Positions 47,913-57,279 of a stretch of 64,000 nt of DNA are shown piece after piece. Origin of the DNA: Vibrio crassostreae (GTDB lineage: Bacteria > Pseudomonadota > Gammaproteobacteria > Enterobacterales > Vibrionaceae). The notes under the pieces were generated by a model. That model was not told the DNA's origin. It did no database searches and saw nothing but the letters and a program-made list of their open reading frames with translations. Each line of letters begins with the position of its first letter. Within the stretch, counting starts at the first letter, position 1. The stretch spans positions 868,001 to 932,000 of the forward strand of contig NZ_AP025477.1 of assembly GCF_024347415.1 (NCBI RefSeq), written 5' to 3'. Both the position numbers and the translations under genes were made by a program.

Positions 47913-50091
47913 TAGCGACTCCTTGCTTAGACTCTGATTGTTCTTGTTGGGCTGCATCTTGCTGAGCAGACGGGTCTTGTTCTTGGGAAGCTTGCGGCTC
48001 TGAATGCTGTTCCTGATCCAAAGGCTGCTCCGCCTCTAAAGGACCGGCATAAACAACAGCCCCCTCATTTAACACCACGACTTTGTCGGCAAGTTTGATT
48101 AAATCCGGATCGTGAGACGTGTAGATCAACGTTGCTTTTCCTTTTTTCAACTGCACAAACTCACCGAATATACGTTTAGCATTTGGGTGAGCATCAGGCA
48201 CAGGGTTATCCATTAAGAACATTGGGTAGTCATAAACCAGTGCTTTCGCGTCAATAAGGATCTGAGCGACAGTGCCTGACAACATGTCAAACAGGCTATC
48301 CGGTTGGATGCTGCTGATAGAGGTATCCAACCCATCTGGTAACGTGGAGAACCATCGCTTGCCGCCAACCATATCAATGGCTGATATCATTTTCTGCTCT
48401 TCAACTTTATGCCCATCGCTCAACCACTCGCGAATACTCAATGTAAGTAAGTCGGGGTAAGCGGCGCGAATGAAACACCAGTGACGATAGAGCTGTGGGT
48501 CGTATTGAACGAGGTTAACGCCTTCAAGCTCGACCATACCGTTTTGGATAGGCTGTAAACCAGACAACACTTCAATTAATGTCGATTTACCACTACCTGA
48601 AGGGCCTGTAATCGCCACAATATCACCAGCTTCAACATCAAAACTTACCCCATTCAATGCAGGGCGACTCTGTTTAGGGTAACGGAGAGTCACTTGATCT
48701 AACTTCAAGTTCGGAGCAACCGTTGGCAATGGATGATGTTGGTAACTGAATTCACGTTCAGACGGCTGAGACAGAATACGATTTACCTGCAGCTTAGATT
48801 GATTAAAGCTATTAAAGCGCATCGCGCTGTTCGCCAACACCTGCGCAGGCCCAGTTACTTTGGAAATCAACATCATTGAAGCAATCAAGCCACCAGGGGT
48901 CATCACTTGTTCGAAAATAAGTCCAATACCTAAGCCCATGACAGCCAATGTTGAGCCCACTCCGATAAAGTAATAAATAGAGGTGTATCGACTTTGCAGA
49001 ACCGATTGATTAAACGTCACCGTAGAGGCAAGCAGATTGGCCTTTTGGAAACGTTGGATCCAGTGCTCTGAAAACCCAGCACTACGAATAAAGGCAAGCT
49101 TGGATGACAACTCATTAGTCATATTTTGACGATTCGTGCCCGCTACCGTCGATTGCATTGAGCGTTTACTACTCGAACGTATCGAACGCTTAGCTAACAG
49201 GTAATACAGAACCAAAGAGACAATTGGAACCAATACCAGCCAGCCACCTAGCACACCTATCGCAAGAACAAAAATGGCAATGAAAGGCAAATCAAACAAC
49301 GCATTACCGAGTGGTCCTGATAACACACCAGAAATACGCTCAGATAACATCACTTGGTTTTGTTGACTAGACGAAGCTGTTTGCTGGTTTTGAGCATAGC
49401 TATTTCTTAGTAGTCGTTGCACAAGAGATTGAGAGATCTCGCGGCTGACTCGGTTAGACACAGAGGCAAACACTCGGCTGCGCAATGTTCTTAACCAGCC
49501 CATCATCACAAACAACAAGGCTGCGCCAATGGCGATTCCTTGCAGTTCGTGTCCTGCGTCACCGCCAATCACATGGTCATAAATAGACATCGTGATGAAG
49601 GGGACGGCAAGTGCAAACAAGTTGGTGATAAAACTGACCAACAACAATTTAGGAATGATGGGACGAAACGCATGTAACCTTTCGCCAACCCAATCAGGAG
49701 ATGCCTTCTCTAATGGTGGACCTTCGATAACGATGCAAAACTGCGGGACATCGGTGATATCGTCATTGGCGTTAAAAGAGACAAATTGTTTGGATTCCAA
49801 ATGACCAGAGACCAACTCATGTTCGCCAAGCACCAGTAATACTAATTTGTGTTCACCAACTTCATCTAGGTTGGCAACCAAGCGATAGGGCAATGCAAGC
49901 CTGTCGAACAAGGCAAACATATCGTCTATTGATTCAATGCCATTCTCATCGACCCATTGATGTGCGAACAATTGGATATTCGCATTCACTTCCAACTGCT
50001 TGAGGACGGAAAGACTCTCGGTTTCTAAATGGTTCATCACCTCTTTTCGACCATTCGTATCTGCACGGTTGCTAGCATCTAAACGATTCAT
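47905..50091 (-). CDS. Type I secretion ABC half-transporter A, degenerate ATPase (LapB-like)
   Basis: 728 residues. Order: an N-terminal C39-like, non-peptidase domain (about 25-135), six transmembrane segments (about 150-430), a nucleotide-binding domain (about 470-690), and a Gln/Glu-rich tail. Walker A is intact (GPSGSGKST) and the His loop is present (YTSHD). However, the Q-loop Gln is replaced (CFIRAA where VPQ is usual), the signature reads LSGTVAQ instead of LSGGQRQ, and Walker B reads FLMDNP, so the catalytic Glu is Asn. It probably binds ATP but hydrolyses it poorly. Good ribosome site (AGGAGG, 7 bases); the ATG overlaps the upstream ABC gene by four bases. Confidence 0.9.
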   Translation of the reverse strand: MNRLDASNRADTNGRKEVMNHLETESLSVLKQLEVNANIQLFAHQWVDENGIESIDDMFALFDRLALPYRLVANLDEVGEHKLVLLVLGEHELVSGHLESKQFVSFNANDDITDVPQFCIVIEGPPLEKASPDWVGERLHAFRPIIPKLLLVSFITNLFALAVPFITMSIYDHVIGGDAGHELQGIAIGAALLFVMMGWLRTLRSRVFASVSNRVSREISQSLVQRLLRNSYAQNQQTASSSQQNQVMLSERISGVLSGPLGNALFDLPFIAIFVLAIGVLGGWLVLVPIVSLVLYYLLAKRSIRSSSKRSMQSTVAGTNRQNMTNELSSKLAFIRSAGFSEHWIQRFQKANLLASTVTFNQSVLQSRYTSIYYFIGVGSTLAVMGLGIGLIFEQVMTPGGLIASMMLISKVTGPAQVLANSAMRFNSFNQSKLQVNRILSQPSEREFSYQHHPLPTVAPNLKLDQVTLRYPKQSRPALNGVSFDVEAGDIVAITGPSGSGKSTLIEVLSGLQPIQNGMVELEGVNLVQYDPQLYRHWCFIRAAYPDLLTLSIREWLSDGHKVEEQKMISAIDMVGGKRWFSTLPDGLDTSISSIQPDSLFDMLSGTVAQILIDAKALVYDYPMFLMDNPVPDAHPNAKRIFGEFVQLKKGKATLIYTSHDPDLIKLADKVVVLNEGAVVYAGPLEAEQPLDQEQHSEPQASQEQDPSAQQDAAQQEQSESKQGVANG

Positions 50092-51734
50092 ACAATAGCC
50101 TCCTGGTTGTTCTCGCTGTCGACCGCAATAGTTCGACTTTCCACTGTAATGATTCGATTAGCCAATTCGCGAAGTTTAGAATGATAGCTCACCATCAGTA
50201 TCGTGCGTCCTGCCGTCACTTCTTCTTCCAACACCTTAGCTAGGTTTCCAAGGGCATCTAAATCAAGCGAGGAATCTGGCCTTTCTAGCATGATAATGGG
50301 TTTATCACTTGCCAGTTGAGTCGCGATATTGAGCATTTTCACGTTACCCATACTCAGCAGAGACGCACTCGTATGGCCAATTTGTGTCTCTAGTCCATCG
50401 GGTAACCGAGTAATTTCTTTGGTTAAGCCCAAGCGTTTAGCATAGTCATTGGCGCTTTGTGTTCTCTCGGGATCAAAGCCACATAAGTTGTCGAGAATAG
50501 TCCCCGACACCAATTGCCCTTTCACGCCACAGTAGGCAGCAATATTGTTTACTGATGCCATAGAAACGGCTTCGCCATTAATGAAGCACTCACCCGCATT
50601 TAGATCATCAATACCTGCAATCGACGACAATAAATGACTGTTGGTGTGGCGATCCTCACTCTCTAACAATACCAACTCACCTTTATTCAGTGTGACATCT
50701 GCATGAGAGAGTTCACCGTATCTTTCAGCGGTCGCTTGCTTAATTTCCAGCGTCTCAAAGTCAGATAAAGGGGTCTCAGGTTGCTCAGAATCTGAAAACT
50801 CAGATAGTGACAAGTCATTCAATTTTTCTATTGCCTGATTGGCACTGTGTATTGAATTAAGCTTGATTCGAACCCCAACCAGTGCACTCAAAGGCGCAAC
50901 CGCTCTGCCCGATAAGATAGAACATGCCGCCAACCCACCTGTGGTTAACTGACCATCCAACACCCACAAGCTCCCCGTAATCACCAGTAAAACTGACGTC
51001 GCTAATGCAGCAAGCTGAATACATTCTTGGGCGAAGGCGTTCTGTTCTTCTTCTCTCGCTTTAGACTGAGAGCGAACATTATTGAGGGATTTGAACTGAT
51101 TGAAGATTCGAGACTCAACGGCCTGACGTTTGATTCCCTGAATGGTTTGGCTTTGCAAAATTAAGAACGCTTTTCGATCCTGATCATCTCGGGAAGCTTC
51201 TTCACTTAGGCTTTTAACGCGAATAGAAGATAACCAAACGATTCCGAGAGTAATAAGCCAAACTGCCAAAGGTATCGCCACCAGCTCACCGCCAATGTAA
51301 GCCACCAACCCCAAGAAGATCAGTGCAAAAGGTAAGTCGATAAAGCCAGCTATTACCCCACCAGAATACCAGTCTTTGACTTTTGATACGGAGCCTAACC
51401 CTTCTTCCACGCCCCCAACTCCTAGGTGGCGAATATGACCGGATGAAGCATTAGTCACTCTTTCAACTAAGGTTTGGTAGGTCGCTTTCTCGGTATTACT
51501 GGCTGCCGCAGACAAAAGCCAAGTACGCACGAATCGAATCAATGCTTCCATCGCGACGGCCAATGTCGCACCAGCCAATAGTAGAGTGGCGGTACCGTAA
51601 CTTTGGTTAGGTAAAATACGATCGTAAATTTGTAAAACCGTTAATGGAACGGCAAGAGAGAGAAGATTTATGAGTAAAGAAGGCAGTAGGACTTTCCCTA
51701 CCACCCCTTTGTTTTTCATTGAACTTGCGGGCAT
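50088..51734 (-). CDS. Type I secretion ABC half-transporter B, strongly degenerate ATPase
   Basis: About 548 residues from the ATG at 51734 (AAGGA upstream). Six transmembrane segments with the T1SS opening SLLINLLSLAVPLTVLQIYDRILPN and GFIDLPFALIFL, no C39-like domain. The nucleotide-binding domain keeps the fold landmarks (SGTILDNLCGF, LPDGLETQIG, SSLD) but Walker A is lost (LESEDRHTNSH where GxSGSGKST is expected), the Q-loop is lost, the signature reads LLSMGNVK and Walker B reads IIMLERPDSSLD (Asp to Glu, Glu to Arg by direct alignment). His loop His remains (VSYHS). It cannot be a normal ATPase. It is first in the operon and coupled to gene A by ATGA, so a heterodimer is the natural model. 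Confidence 0.88.
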   Translation of the reverse strand: MPASSMKNKGVVGKVLLPSLLINLLSLAVPLTVLQIYDRILPNQSYGTATLLLAGATLAVAMEALIRFVRTWLLSAAASNTEKATYQTLVERVTNASSGHIRHLGVGGVEEGLGSVSKVKDWYSGGVIAGFIDLPFALIFLGLVAYIGGELVAIPLAVWLITLGIVWLSSIRVKSLSEEASRDDQDRKAFLILQSQTIQGIKRQAVESRIFNQFKSLNNVRSQSKAREEEQNAFAQECIQLAALATSVLLVITGSLWVLDGQLTTGGLAACSILSGRAVAPLSALVGVRIKLNSIHSANQAIEKLNDLSLSEFSDSEQPETPLSDFETLEIKQATAERYGELSHADVTLNKGELVLLESEDRHTNSHLLSSIAGIDDLNAGECFINGEAVSMASVNNIAAYCGVKGQLVSGTILDNLCGFDPERTQSANDYAKRLGLTKEITRLPDGLETQIGHTSASLLSMGNVKMLNIATQLASDKPIIMLERPDSSLDLDALGNLAKVLEEEVTAGRTILMVSYHSKLRELANRIITVESRTIAVDSENNQEAIV

Positions 51735-51873
51735 ACACAATCCTTATCCATGCTTATGAAATAAGATTGGTACACCATGTTGACTATTGCAAGGTAACGA
51801 ACTGATTTAACGTGTTTTTCAATATAAATATGACACAGATCTTCCTACACAAATCTTCCGTTCTGTTCGTGCT

Positions 51874-52509
51874 CTACAATCTGTTGTCATAATCCTCAAT
51901 CGCCTGCTTTAGCTTTGAGAAATCCGAGTTACATAAATACGGTTTCAGTGCTTCAAATTTATCTGAGGGCCACTCGTATATTTTGAATGAAATGAGCTCG
52001 TCAATGACGGATTCATCAAAGCGGTATTTGACGACTTTAGCTGGAGAGCCACCAACAATGCTGTAGGGTGCGACGTCTTTTGTCACAACGCTATTCGCTG
52101 CAACCACGGCGCCTTCGCCAATCGTAACGCCGGGCATCACCATCGCTCGCATGCCTAGCCACACCCCATCTTCAATGTGAGTATCACCTTTGCCAATGTA
52201 GGCGTCATCAATGACATCCATAAATGGGTAAAGTGAAAACCAATCGACTCTGTGTGTATGGTTACCGCCCATTAAAATCACAACCTCGGCCCCAATGCAG
52301 ACATAATCACCGATATAGAGCTCGTCGATCTCCCATCGCGGCTCCCACTGGCGGCTGATCTCGTCGCCATGTAAATAGCGCACTACTGACTGTTCAAAGC
52401 CATTATCCCAGCAATCGCTGTAATAACTGTGTTGACCTTTTACGTGAATATTGGGGTTGGTTACGACTTCATGTAGCAACTCGAATTTGGACCAATGCTT
52501 CTTGTGCAT
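51874..52509 (-). CDS. CatB/Vat-family xenobiotic acetyltransferase-like protein
   Basis: 211 residues with a left-handed beta-helix (DYVCIGAEVVILMGGNHTHRVDWFSLYPF; parts such as YVCIGAEVVI and GVWLGMRAMVMPGVTIGEGA are hexapeptide repeats) and the C-terminal SIVGGSPAKVVKYRF motif. The loop GGNHTHRVDWFSLYPF contains the catalytic His of the family. Members acetylate chloramphenicol or streptogramins, but many chromosomal ones act on other hydroxyl acceptors, so resistance should not be assumed. Good ribosome site AGAGG. Confidence 0.85.
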   Translation of the reverse strand: MHKKHWSKFELLHEVVTNPNIHVKGQHSYYSDCWDNGFEQSVVRYLHGDEISRQWEPRWEIDELYIGDYVCIGAEVVILMGGNHTHRVDWFSLYPFMDVIDDAYIGKGDTHIEDGVWLGMRAMVMPGVTIGEGAVVAANSVVTKDVAPYSIVGGSPAKVVKYRFDESVIDELISFKIYEWPSDKFEALKPYLCNSDFSKLKQAIEDYDNRL

Positions 52510-52850
52510 TTTTACCTCTGAATGATCTATTTAGTTTTATCCGTTTAAATATCAAAATGTTCGACGATGCAAATCCAATGTGCACAAACTAACGCCCCAT
52601 AAACACAGGGTTCGCTGGGATGAATAGTGAGTATCGCGCTTAAATCATAGCAATGTCGCTAAAACTAAAGAGTCGTCAGTGGATTCGAGGTTGCTTTAAG
52701 AGAGGAAGTAATTTCAAAGTTTGCTCAGTTTTTTACGATAACTTGGTTGGACAATTTACAGGCTTAGTGTATCTGTTTAACCGCGCCAATTTGACAGGAA
52801 GATGTGATTAATAAGGTTTCAAATTTCATTTCATATAATATGAAATAAAT
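52510..52850. other. Intergenic region with short palindrome
   Basis: About 340 bases without a gene. It contains the promoter of the CatB-like gene and a perfect 17-base palindrome TTTCATATAATATGAAA (52829-52845) of unknown use. Nothing else recognised. Confidence 0.5.
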
Positions 52851-52853
52851 AAA

Positions 52854-52875
52854 AGCCTGCACGATTACACAGGCT
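52854..52875 (-). terminator. Terminator of the flavin oxidoreductase gene
   Basis: 6-bp stem AGCCTG/CAGGCT with a 10-base loop; read leftwards it is followed by TTTTATTTATTTC. Confidence 0.75.
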
Positions 52876-52929
52876 CAAACTTAGACTCAGTTATAAACTC
52901 CGGCTCACGCTTGGAGCTGGGTTCAGCGA

Positions 52930-54042
52930 CTACATACGAGCAAGCTGTACTTTTCTGTCTTTGTTGACCACGCAGAAGTTACCGCGCTTAGTGCGACACT
53001 TAGAGCATCGTTCGCATTCAACAGGACTTTTATCCCCTTCTTTCCAACGCTTCACTAAGTGCGGCTCAGAAAGCAGAGGTCGTGAAAGTGCGAAGTACTC
53101 AATGCCCGTGTTGTTCGCAATCGCTTCGATAGCATCAAAATCCGTCAGGCCGCCAACCGTGATAACTGGGATGTTAACGTCTTGGCTAATTGCGTGGCCG
53201 TATTCATGGAAGTAACCTTCAGCTTGGATAGTAAATCCGTCGTGTGACTCGCCAATCATGGTGTCGGCTTTACCATGAATGTTGCCAGAAACGACAATGC
53301 CATCAACGCCTACTTCTTCAAGCTTTTTACACACCAAACGCGTTTCATCGAAGGTCACACCGCCCTCAAAAAACTCAGAAGCGGTCAGCTTAACCAAGAT
53401 TGGGAAATCGTCGCCAACTAGCTTGCGCGTTGCCGTGTAGATCTCTAGCAAAAATCTCATGCGATTTTCTAAGCTACCGCCGTATTCGTCCTCACGCTGG
53501 TTGTAATAAGGACTTAAGAACTGGTTAATCAGATAGGTATGAGCAGCATGAACCTCAACACCATCAAAACCCGCTTGCTTCGCTCTTAGTGACGCTTTGG
53601 CAAAGGCATCAACGATGTAATCAATATCCTCTTTGGTCATTGCTTTACCCAGTGTCTGTGTCCCTTTTTCTGGAACTTCACTCGGTGCATAGATCACTCG
53701 CTCGCCAAGGTTATACGTGGTTTTCGTGCCACCATAAGCCAATTGCATCACGATTTTAGAGTCGTTGTCGTGCACAAGTTGAGTCAGCTTCTGATACTCT
53801 TCAATGAATGAATCGTTATACATCCCCATCATGCCCGCATTCGGCTTTTCTTCTTCAACGATGTTCGCGTAACCCGTCACGATCAAGCCGACTTCACCTT
53901 GAGCCAACTCTTCATAGATAGCGTAAAGTTTATCTGTCATATGACCATCTTCGGTGGCCATATTTTCCCACGTCGCGCTTCTCATGAAACGGTTCTTTAG
54001 TGTCATCTTGCCAATGTGGGTTTCTGTAAACAATGTGCTCAA
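52930..54042 (-). CDS. NADH:flavin oxidoreductase, old yellow enzyme family
   Basis: About 370 residues, FMN-dependent TIM barrel. Landmarks: LKNRFMRSATWEN near the start, the substrate-binding GFDGVEVHAAHTYLINQFLSP (shown in part: VEVHAAHTYL), RxDEYGGSLENRMRF, and PVITVGGLTD for phosphate binding. The C-terminus has a Cys cluster (CERCSKC...FC), which in this family may bind a metal or iron-sulphur cluster. It reduces activated C=C bonds; the substrate is unknown. The TTG at 54042 is favoured because AGAGGAAG lies just before it; an ATG at 54081 has no good site. Confidence 0.88.
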   Translation of the reverse strand: MSTLFTETHIGKMTLKNRFMRSATWENMATEDGHMTDKLYAIYEELAQGEVGLIVTGYANIVEEEKPNAGMMGMYNDSFIEEYQKLTQLVHDNDSKIVMQLAYGGTKTTYNLGERVIYAPSEVPEKGTQTLGKAMTKEDIDYIVDAFAKASLRAKQAGFDGVEVHAAHTYLINQFLSPYYNQREDEYGGSLENRMRFLLEIYTATRKLVGDDFPILVKLTASEFFEGGVTFDETRLVCKKLEEVGVDGIVVSGNIHGKADTMIGESHDGFTIQAEGYFHEYGHAISQDVNIPVITVGGLTDFDAIEAIANNTGIEYFALSRPLLSEPHLVKRWKEGDKSPVECERCSKCRTKRGNFCVVNKDRKVQLARM

Positions 54043-54283
54043 GTGTCTTCCTCTCAAAATCGTGTTAAGCGAGTTACCCATTACGCATGGGCACTGATTC
54101 TGGCGGATACTACAGAGAATATGGCAGGCAAAACTTAATCTAGATTAAGAGAGCGGCACTCTCATATAAGAAACAGGCAACTATTGCTCACAAAGATAGG
54201 ATTAGGATAGATTCTAAGAATAGGCTCACCCAATCGGTAAGCCTACTCTCAGTTCTAACTATTTAAGACAATACGCAGAAAAG

Positions 54284-54973
54284 CTATTTAAACTCGTAGG
54301 TATAAGATGCGCCAACACTGTTATTTTCACCGAAATCATCCTCAGCAAAGATAGTGAAGAAGTTGAATGACTGGGCATCACTCAGCTTATAGCTAGCGCC
54401 AACGCCCGCCCAATAACCCGAATAGTCATCAGAGCCCATAGAGCCACCGCCAAAACCAATCAGTGACCACTCATCAGTGATCGTTTTTAAGCCAAACGCC
54501 CCAATGTAGCCACCGTGTGTTGAACTCGGCATCAATACATAGTCAGAACCAACATTATCATCATCGAACACGGCCACTTCGCCATCATTATAACTGTAAC
54601 CAGCCATAGGGAAGATTTGCCATCCGAACGGCTCAATGTCGAAATAACTCAGTGGTATAAACGTCCCGATACTGTAGTTATTCTTATAAGCATCGTTGTC
54701 GTATTCAGAGCGGCTAAAGTTGAAATTGACGATGCCCAAAGGCAATAGCCATGAACCACCCACTCGCCACTCTTCGCCATCAGCATTGACACGAGCATTG
54801 ATCATTCGCGCTTCATCAAGCCCGATCGAGCCCGAGAACTTAAGTTCTTCGTTATAAGCAACGCCCGCTTTGGTTACGATTTTAGTCGGATCATCAGGAT
54901 GCTTCTCTTCAGCCAAAGCATCCGTTGAACCCAGTATTACCGAAGTAACAATTAATAAATTACGTAATGTCAT
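54284..54973 (-). CDS. Outer-membrane beta-barrel-like protein, function unknown
   Basis: 229 residues. Signal peptide (MTLRNLLIVTSVILGSTDALA) then alternating-pattern strands rich in Gly, Tyr and Phe and ending YTYEF-K, as in small outer-membrane barrels of 8-10 strands. No family that I recognise. Its ATG overlaps the stop of the FadL-type gene by one base (TAATG), so the two are translated together and probably work on the same substrate. Confidence 0.75.
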   Translation of the reverse strand: MTLRNLLIVTSVILGSTDALAEEKHPDDPTKIVTKAGVAYNEELKFSGSIGLDEARMINARVNADGEEWRVGGSWLLPLGIVNFNFSRSEYDNDAYKNNYSIGTFIPLSYFDIEPFGWQIFPMAGYSYNDGEVAVFDDDNVGSDYVLMPSSTHGGYIGAFGLKTITDEWSLIGFGGGSMGSDDYSGYWAGVGASYKLSDAQSFNFFTIFAEDDFGENNSVGASYTYEFK

Positions 54974-56163
54974 TAGAATGTCGCGCTAACGCCAACAAAG
55001 TGAATGCGGCCATCGAAAGAACCATTCAACAAGTTCACTTGTGAACCTGCCAAGTTTCGGTTCATATCAACTGAACCTAAATCTGCGTATTCATAGAAAA
55101 CGTCAATTAAGATATCATCCCAATAGGTAGATGCTCCTACCGAGTAGCGGTATTGCTCGCCCACTGGAAGGTCAACCCATTGCATTGAAGGATCGTCTTG
55201 TGGTGACGTTTCGTAAGAGAAGCCTGCTTTTAAGCGCCAATCAGAGTTAAGTTGGTAATCCGCACCTACTGCAAACTTCCATACATCATCCCAATCACGT
55301 TCGATTGGAACGCCGCCTAAGTCAGTTGCTCCGAAATCTAATACCGTTTCGTCCCAAGCACTCCAGCGGTGGAATTGAACGCTTGCCAAGAGATCAAGTT
55401 GAGAATTCAATGCATAACTTGCACTGAAGTCAATGATTTCAGGAAGAGCAATATCTGTAGACAAAGAGTTAGCAACATTACCTAAACCTTTCACTTCGTT
55501 ATTAAACTCGTGTTCTAGCTTAGAGCGATAACTGGCACCTAACTTGAGTTTATCTGTAGGCGTGTACATTACACCTAGGTTATACCCGTAAGCCCAATCA
55601 GTATCTTGCTTAGCTGTAAACCCAGAAGTCGACTGCTCGAATGCAGCCCAACTCAATTGAACGCCAGCACCCACTGACCACTGATCATTCAGCTTATAAC
55701 TCAGTGATGGGGTCACTTGCATTGCGGTCAGGGTAATGTCTTCTAGAAGTGCAGCACCCGCCCAATCACTGCCGTAATCAAGGCTTGAACCACCAACAGC
55801 ACCCAGCGCAATACCAAGGTGTAATTTGTCTGTGACTTGGTGAGCATGGAAGGCACCAAATGAAGGCATCACTGAATGAGCTTTGCCGTCTGGATTACCA
55901 TCGTTGTCTTGATATTTCATCTCAAGATCAAACGCCATGGTGTTGATAGTCGTTTTGCTTTCGCCCATGTAAGACATAGTGGCAGGGTTAGTCCACATCG
56001 CAGCAGCAGAGCGAGTATAAACACCGTCACCAGCACCAGTAGTACCAGCATTGGCAACGACAGCTTCTTGCAAAAACAGGCCACTTGCGAAAGCATTTAA
56101 GCTCGTAAAAATTGCGGTGGCAGCTATAGAGTAAATAAAAGTTTTGTTCATCAGATTGCTCAT
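54973..56163 (-). CDS. FadL-type outer-membrane long-chain fatty-acid channel
   Basis: 396 residues. After a signal peptide ending NAFA the mature protein starts SGLFLQEAVVANAGTTGAGDGV, the FadL hatch region, and contains AAAMWTNPATMSYM, the FadL NPA motif that plugs the barrel. The C-terminus VGVSATF ends in Phe, the barrel-assembly signal. It takes up long-chain fatty acids or other hydrophobic compounds. Vibrios carry several FadL paralogues, so the ligand is uncertain. The nearby crotonase would fit fatty-acid breakdown. Confidence 0.9.
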   Translation of the reverse strand: MSNLMNKTFIYSIAATAIFTSLNAFASGLFLQEAVVANAGTTGAGDGVYTRSAAAMWTNPATMSYMGESKTTINTMAFDLEMKYQDNDGNPDGKAHSVMPSFGAFHAHQVTDKLHLGIALGAVGGSSLDYGSDWAGAALLEDITLTAMQVTPSLSYKLNDQWSVGAGVQLSWAAFEQSTSGFTAKQDTDWAYGYNLGVMYTPTDKLKLGASYRSKLEHEFNNEVKGLGNVANSLSTDIALPEIIDFSASYALNSQLDLLASVQFHRWSAWDETVLDFGATDLGGVPIERDWDDVWKFAVGADYQLNSDWRLKAGFSYETSPQDDPSMQWVDLPVGEQYRYSVGASTYWDDILIDVFYEYADLGSVDMNRNLAGSQVNLLNGSFDGRIHFVGVSATF

Positions 56164-56244
56164 TTAGCCTTAGACATTAAATTGTTCTAAGGTTACCGCA
56201 AAGCCTCATAAACAAAAGGAATATCCATTATTCCTGTACAAACG

Positions 56245-57057
56245 CTATTTAAACTTTCTGGCGACGTATGGTCGTGGGTTATCTCGATGAATTTCACGTT
56301 GAGCAGCAATCGCTCGGTTCTTACCCAAAGCGACCTTTATCTGATACCAAGTCTCGTAGAACACAGCCATTCCGGGGCTTGACCACCAAGTTTTGTTGTA
56401 GAGTTTCTTATTAGCAGCGACAACATCTGGCGACCGATTCGCGCACTCAAGTGCCAAAGCATAGGCTTCAGCGTAAGGGTCTTCGGCAACCTTGGTCACC
56501 AGTCCATATTCTTTCGCGGTTTCACAGTCGATCACTTTGGCCGTCATCGCCATTTCTAGGGTGTGATCTTTACGCATCAGCTCTCTAAATGCGATAGCGC
56601 CTCCCATGTCTGGAATCAAACCCCACTTTGCTTCCAATATCGAGAAGTTCGCATCAGGGCTAGCAATTCTAAAGTCACCGCCACTGACCAATTGCAGACC
56701 GCCTCCCCAACAACGACCATGAATCGCAAAAATGACAGGGCATGGAATATCTCGCCAACCCAATGAAAAACGTTGTGCAGCATTAGGCAATGTCGGTAAC
56801 CATTTAAACAACAGCTTCATCGCCCCAGATTTACTGGTTAAAAGGGACTTAACATCAAGCCCTGAACAAAAATCAGGCCCCTCGCCCTTCACTATTACAG
56901 CACGAATCTCAGTGTTCTTTTTCAGCTGAGTCACCATGTTATTCACGCCTTGGAACATTGCCATATCAATAGCATTGAGCTTATCGGGTCGATTCAACAC
57001 AACCGTCGCAATTTGGTTTTCATCGATAGAACAAGTAATACGATCGAGGTTTGGCAT
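56245..57057 (-). CDS. Enoyl-CoA hydratase/isomerase (crotonase) family protein
   Basis: 270 residues of the crotonase fold: VVLNRPDKLNAIDMAMF, the oxyanion-hole motifs FCSGLDVKSLL and IHGRCWGGGLQLVSGGDFRIA, and LEAKWGLIPDMGGAI. Glu in SILEAKWG is at one catalytic position; the second catalytic acid of classical hydratases (usually in PDMGG or GTQR contexts) is an Asp here, so isomerase or hydratase cannot be told apart. AAGGTAG before the ATG. It lies 82 bases upstream of the FadL-type gene on the same strand. Confidence 0.88.
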   Translation of the reverse strand: MPNLDRITCSIDENQIATVVLNRPDKLNAIDMAMFQGVNNMVTQLKKNTEIRAVIVKGEGPDFCSGLDVKSLLTSKSGAMKLLFKWLPTLPNAAQRFSLGWRDIPCPVIFAIHGRCWGGGLQLVSGGDFRIASPDANFSILEAKWGLIPDMGGAIAFRELMRKDHTLEMAMTAKVIDCETAKEYGLVTKVAEDPYAEAYALALECANRSPDVVAANKKLYNKTWWSSPGMAVFYETWYQIKVALGKNRAIAAQREIHRDNPRPYVARKFK

Positions 57058-57182
57058 GGTGGCTACCTTATCAGTGGTCAGACCTTTAGATTATACACTT
57101 TATTAACATATGCCAAACTTGCACATTAAGAAGCGAGAGCTGTGTTGCTTAACGATTCTCCCTTACATAAACGACATCAACA

Positions 57183-57219
57183 AAAAAGCAGTGATGGATC
57201 GCTCCATTCACTGCTTTTT
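57183..57219. terminator. Terminator of the siderophore-uptake operon
   Basis: Stem AAAAAGCAGTGA/TCACTGCTTTTT (57183-57194 with 57108-style partner at 57208-57219), extended by TGGA/TCCA with a one-base bulge and a TCGC loop. A- and T-tracts are part of both arms, so it can act in both directions. Confidence 0.85.
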
Positions 57220-57279
57220 ATTCGTAGCTTTGGTTGCCAATAGCTTTGATTAGCAATGGCTTTAGGTCATGAGCATAAG

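Noticed and set aside
51874..52509. Chloramphenicol resistance gene
   Set aside because: Only family-level similarity to CatB/Vat; chromosomal members often have other substrates, so no resistance is claimed.
52829..52845. 17-base palindrome TTTCATATAATATGAAA as an operator
   Set aside because: It lies downstream of a terminator rather than near a promoter of the flavin oxidoreductase gene; AT-rich palindromes of this size can occur by chance.
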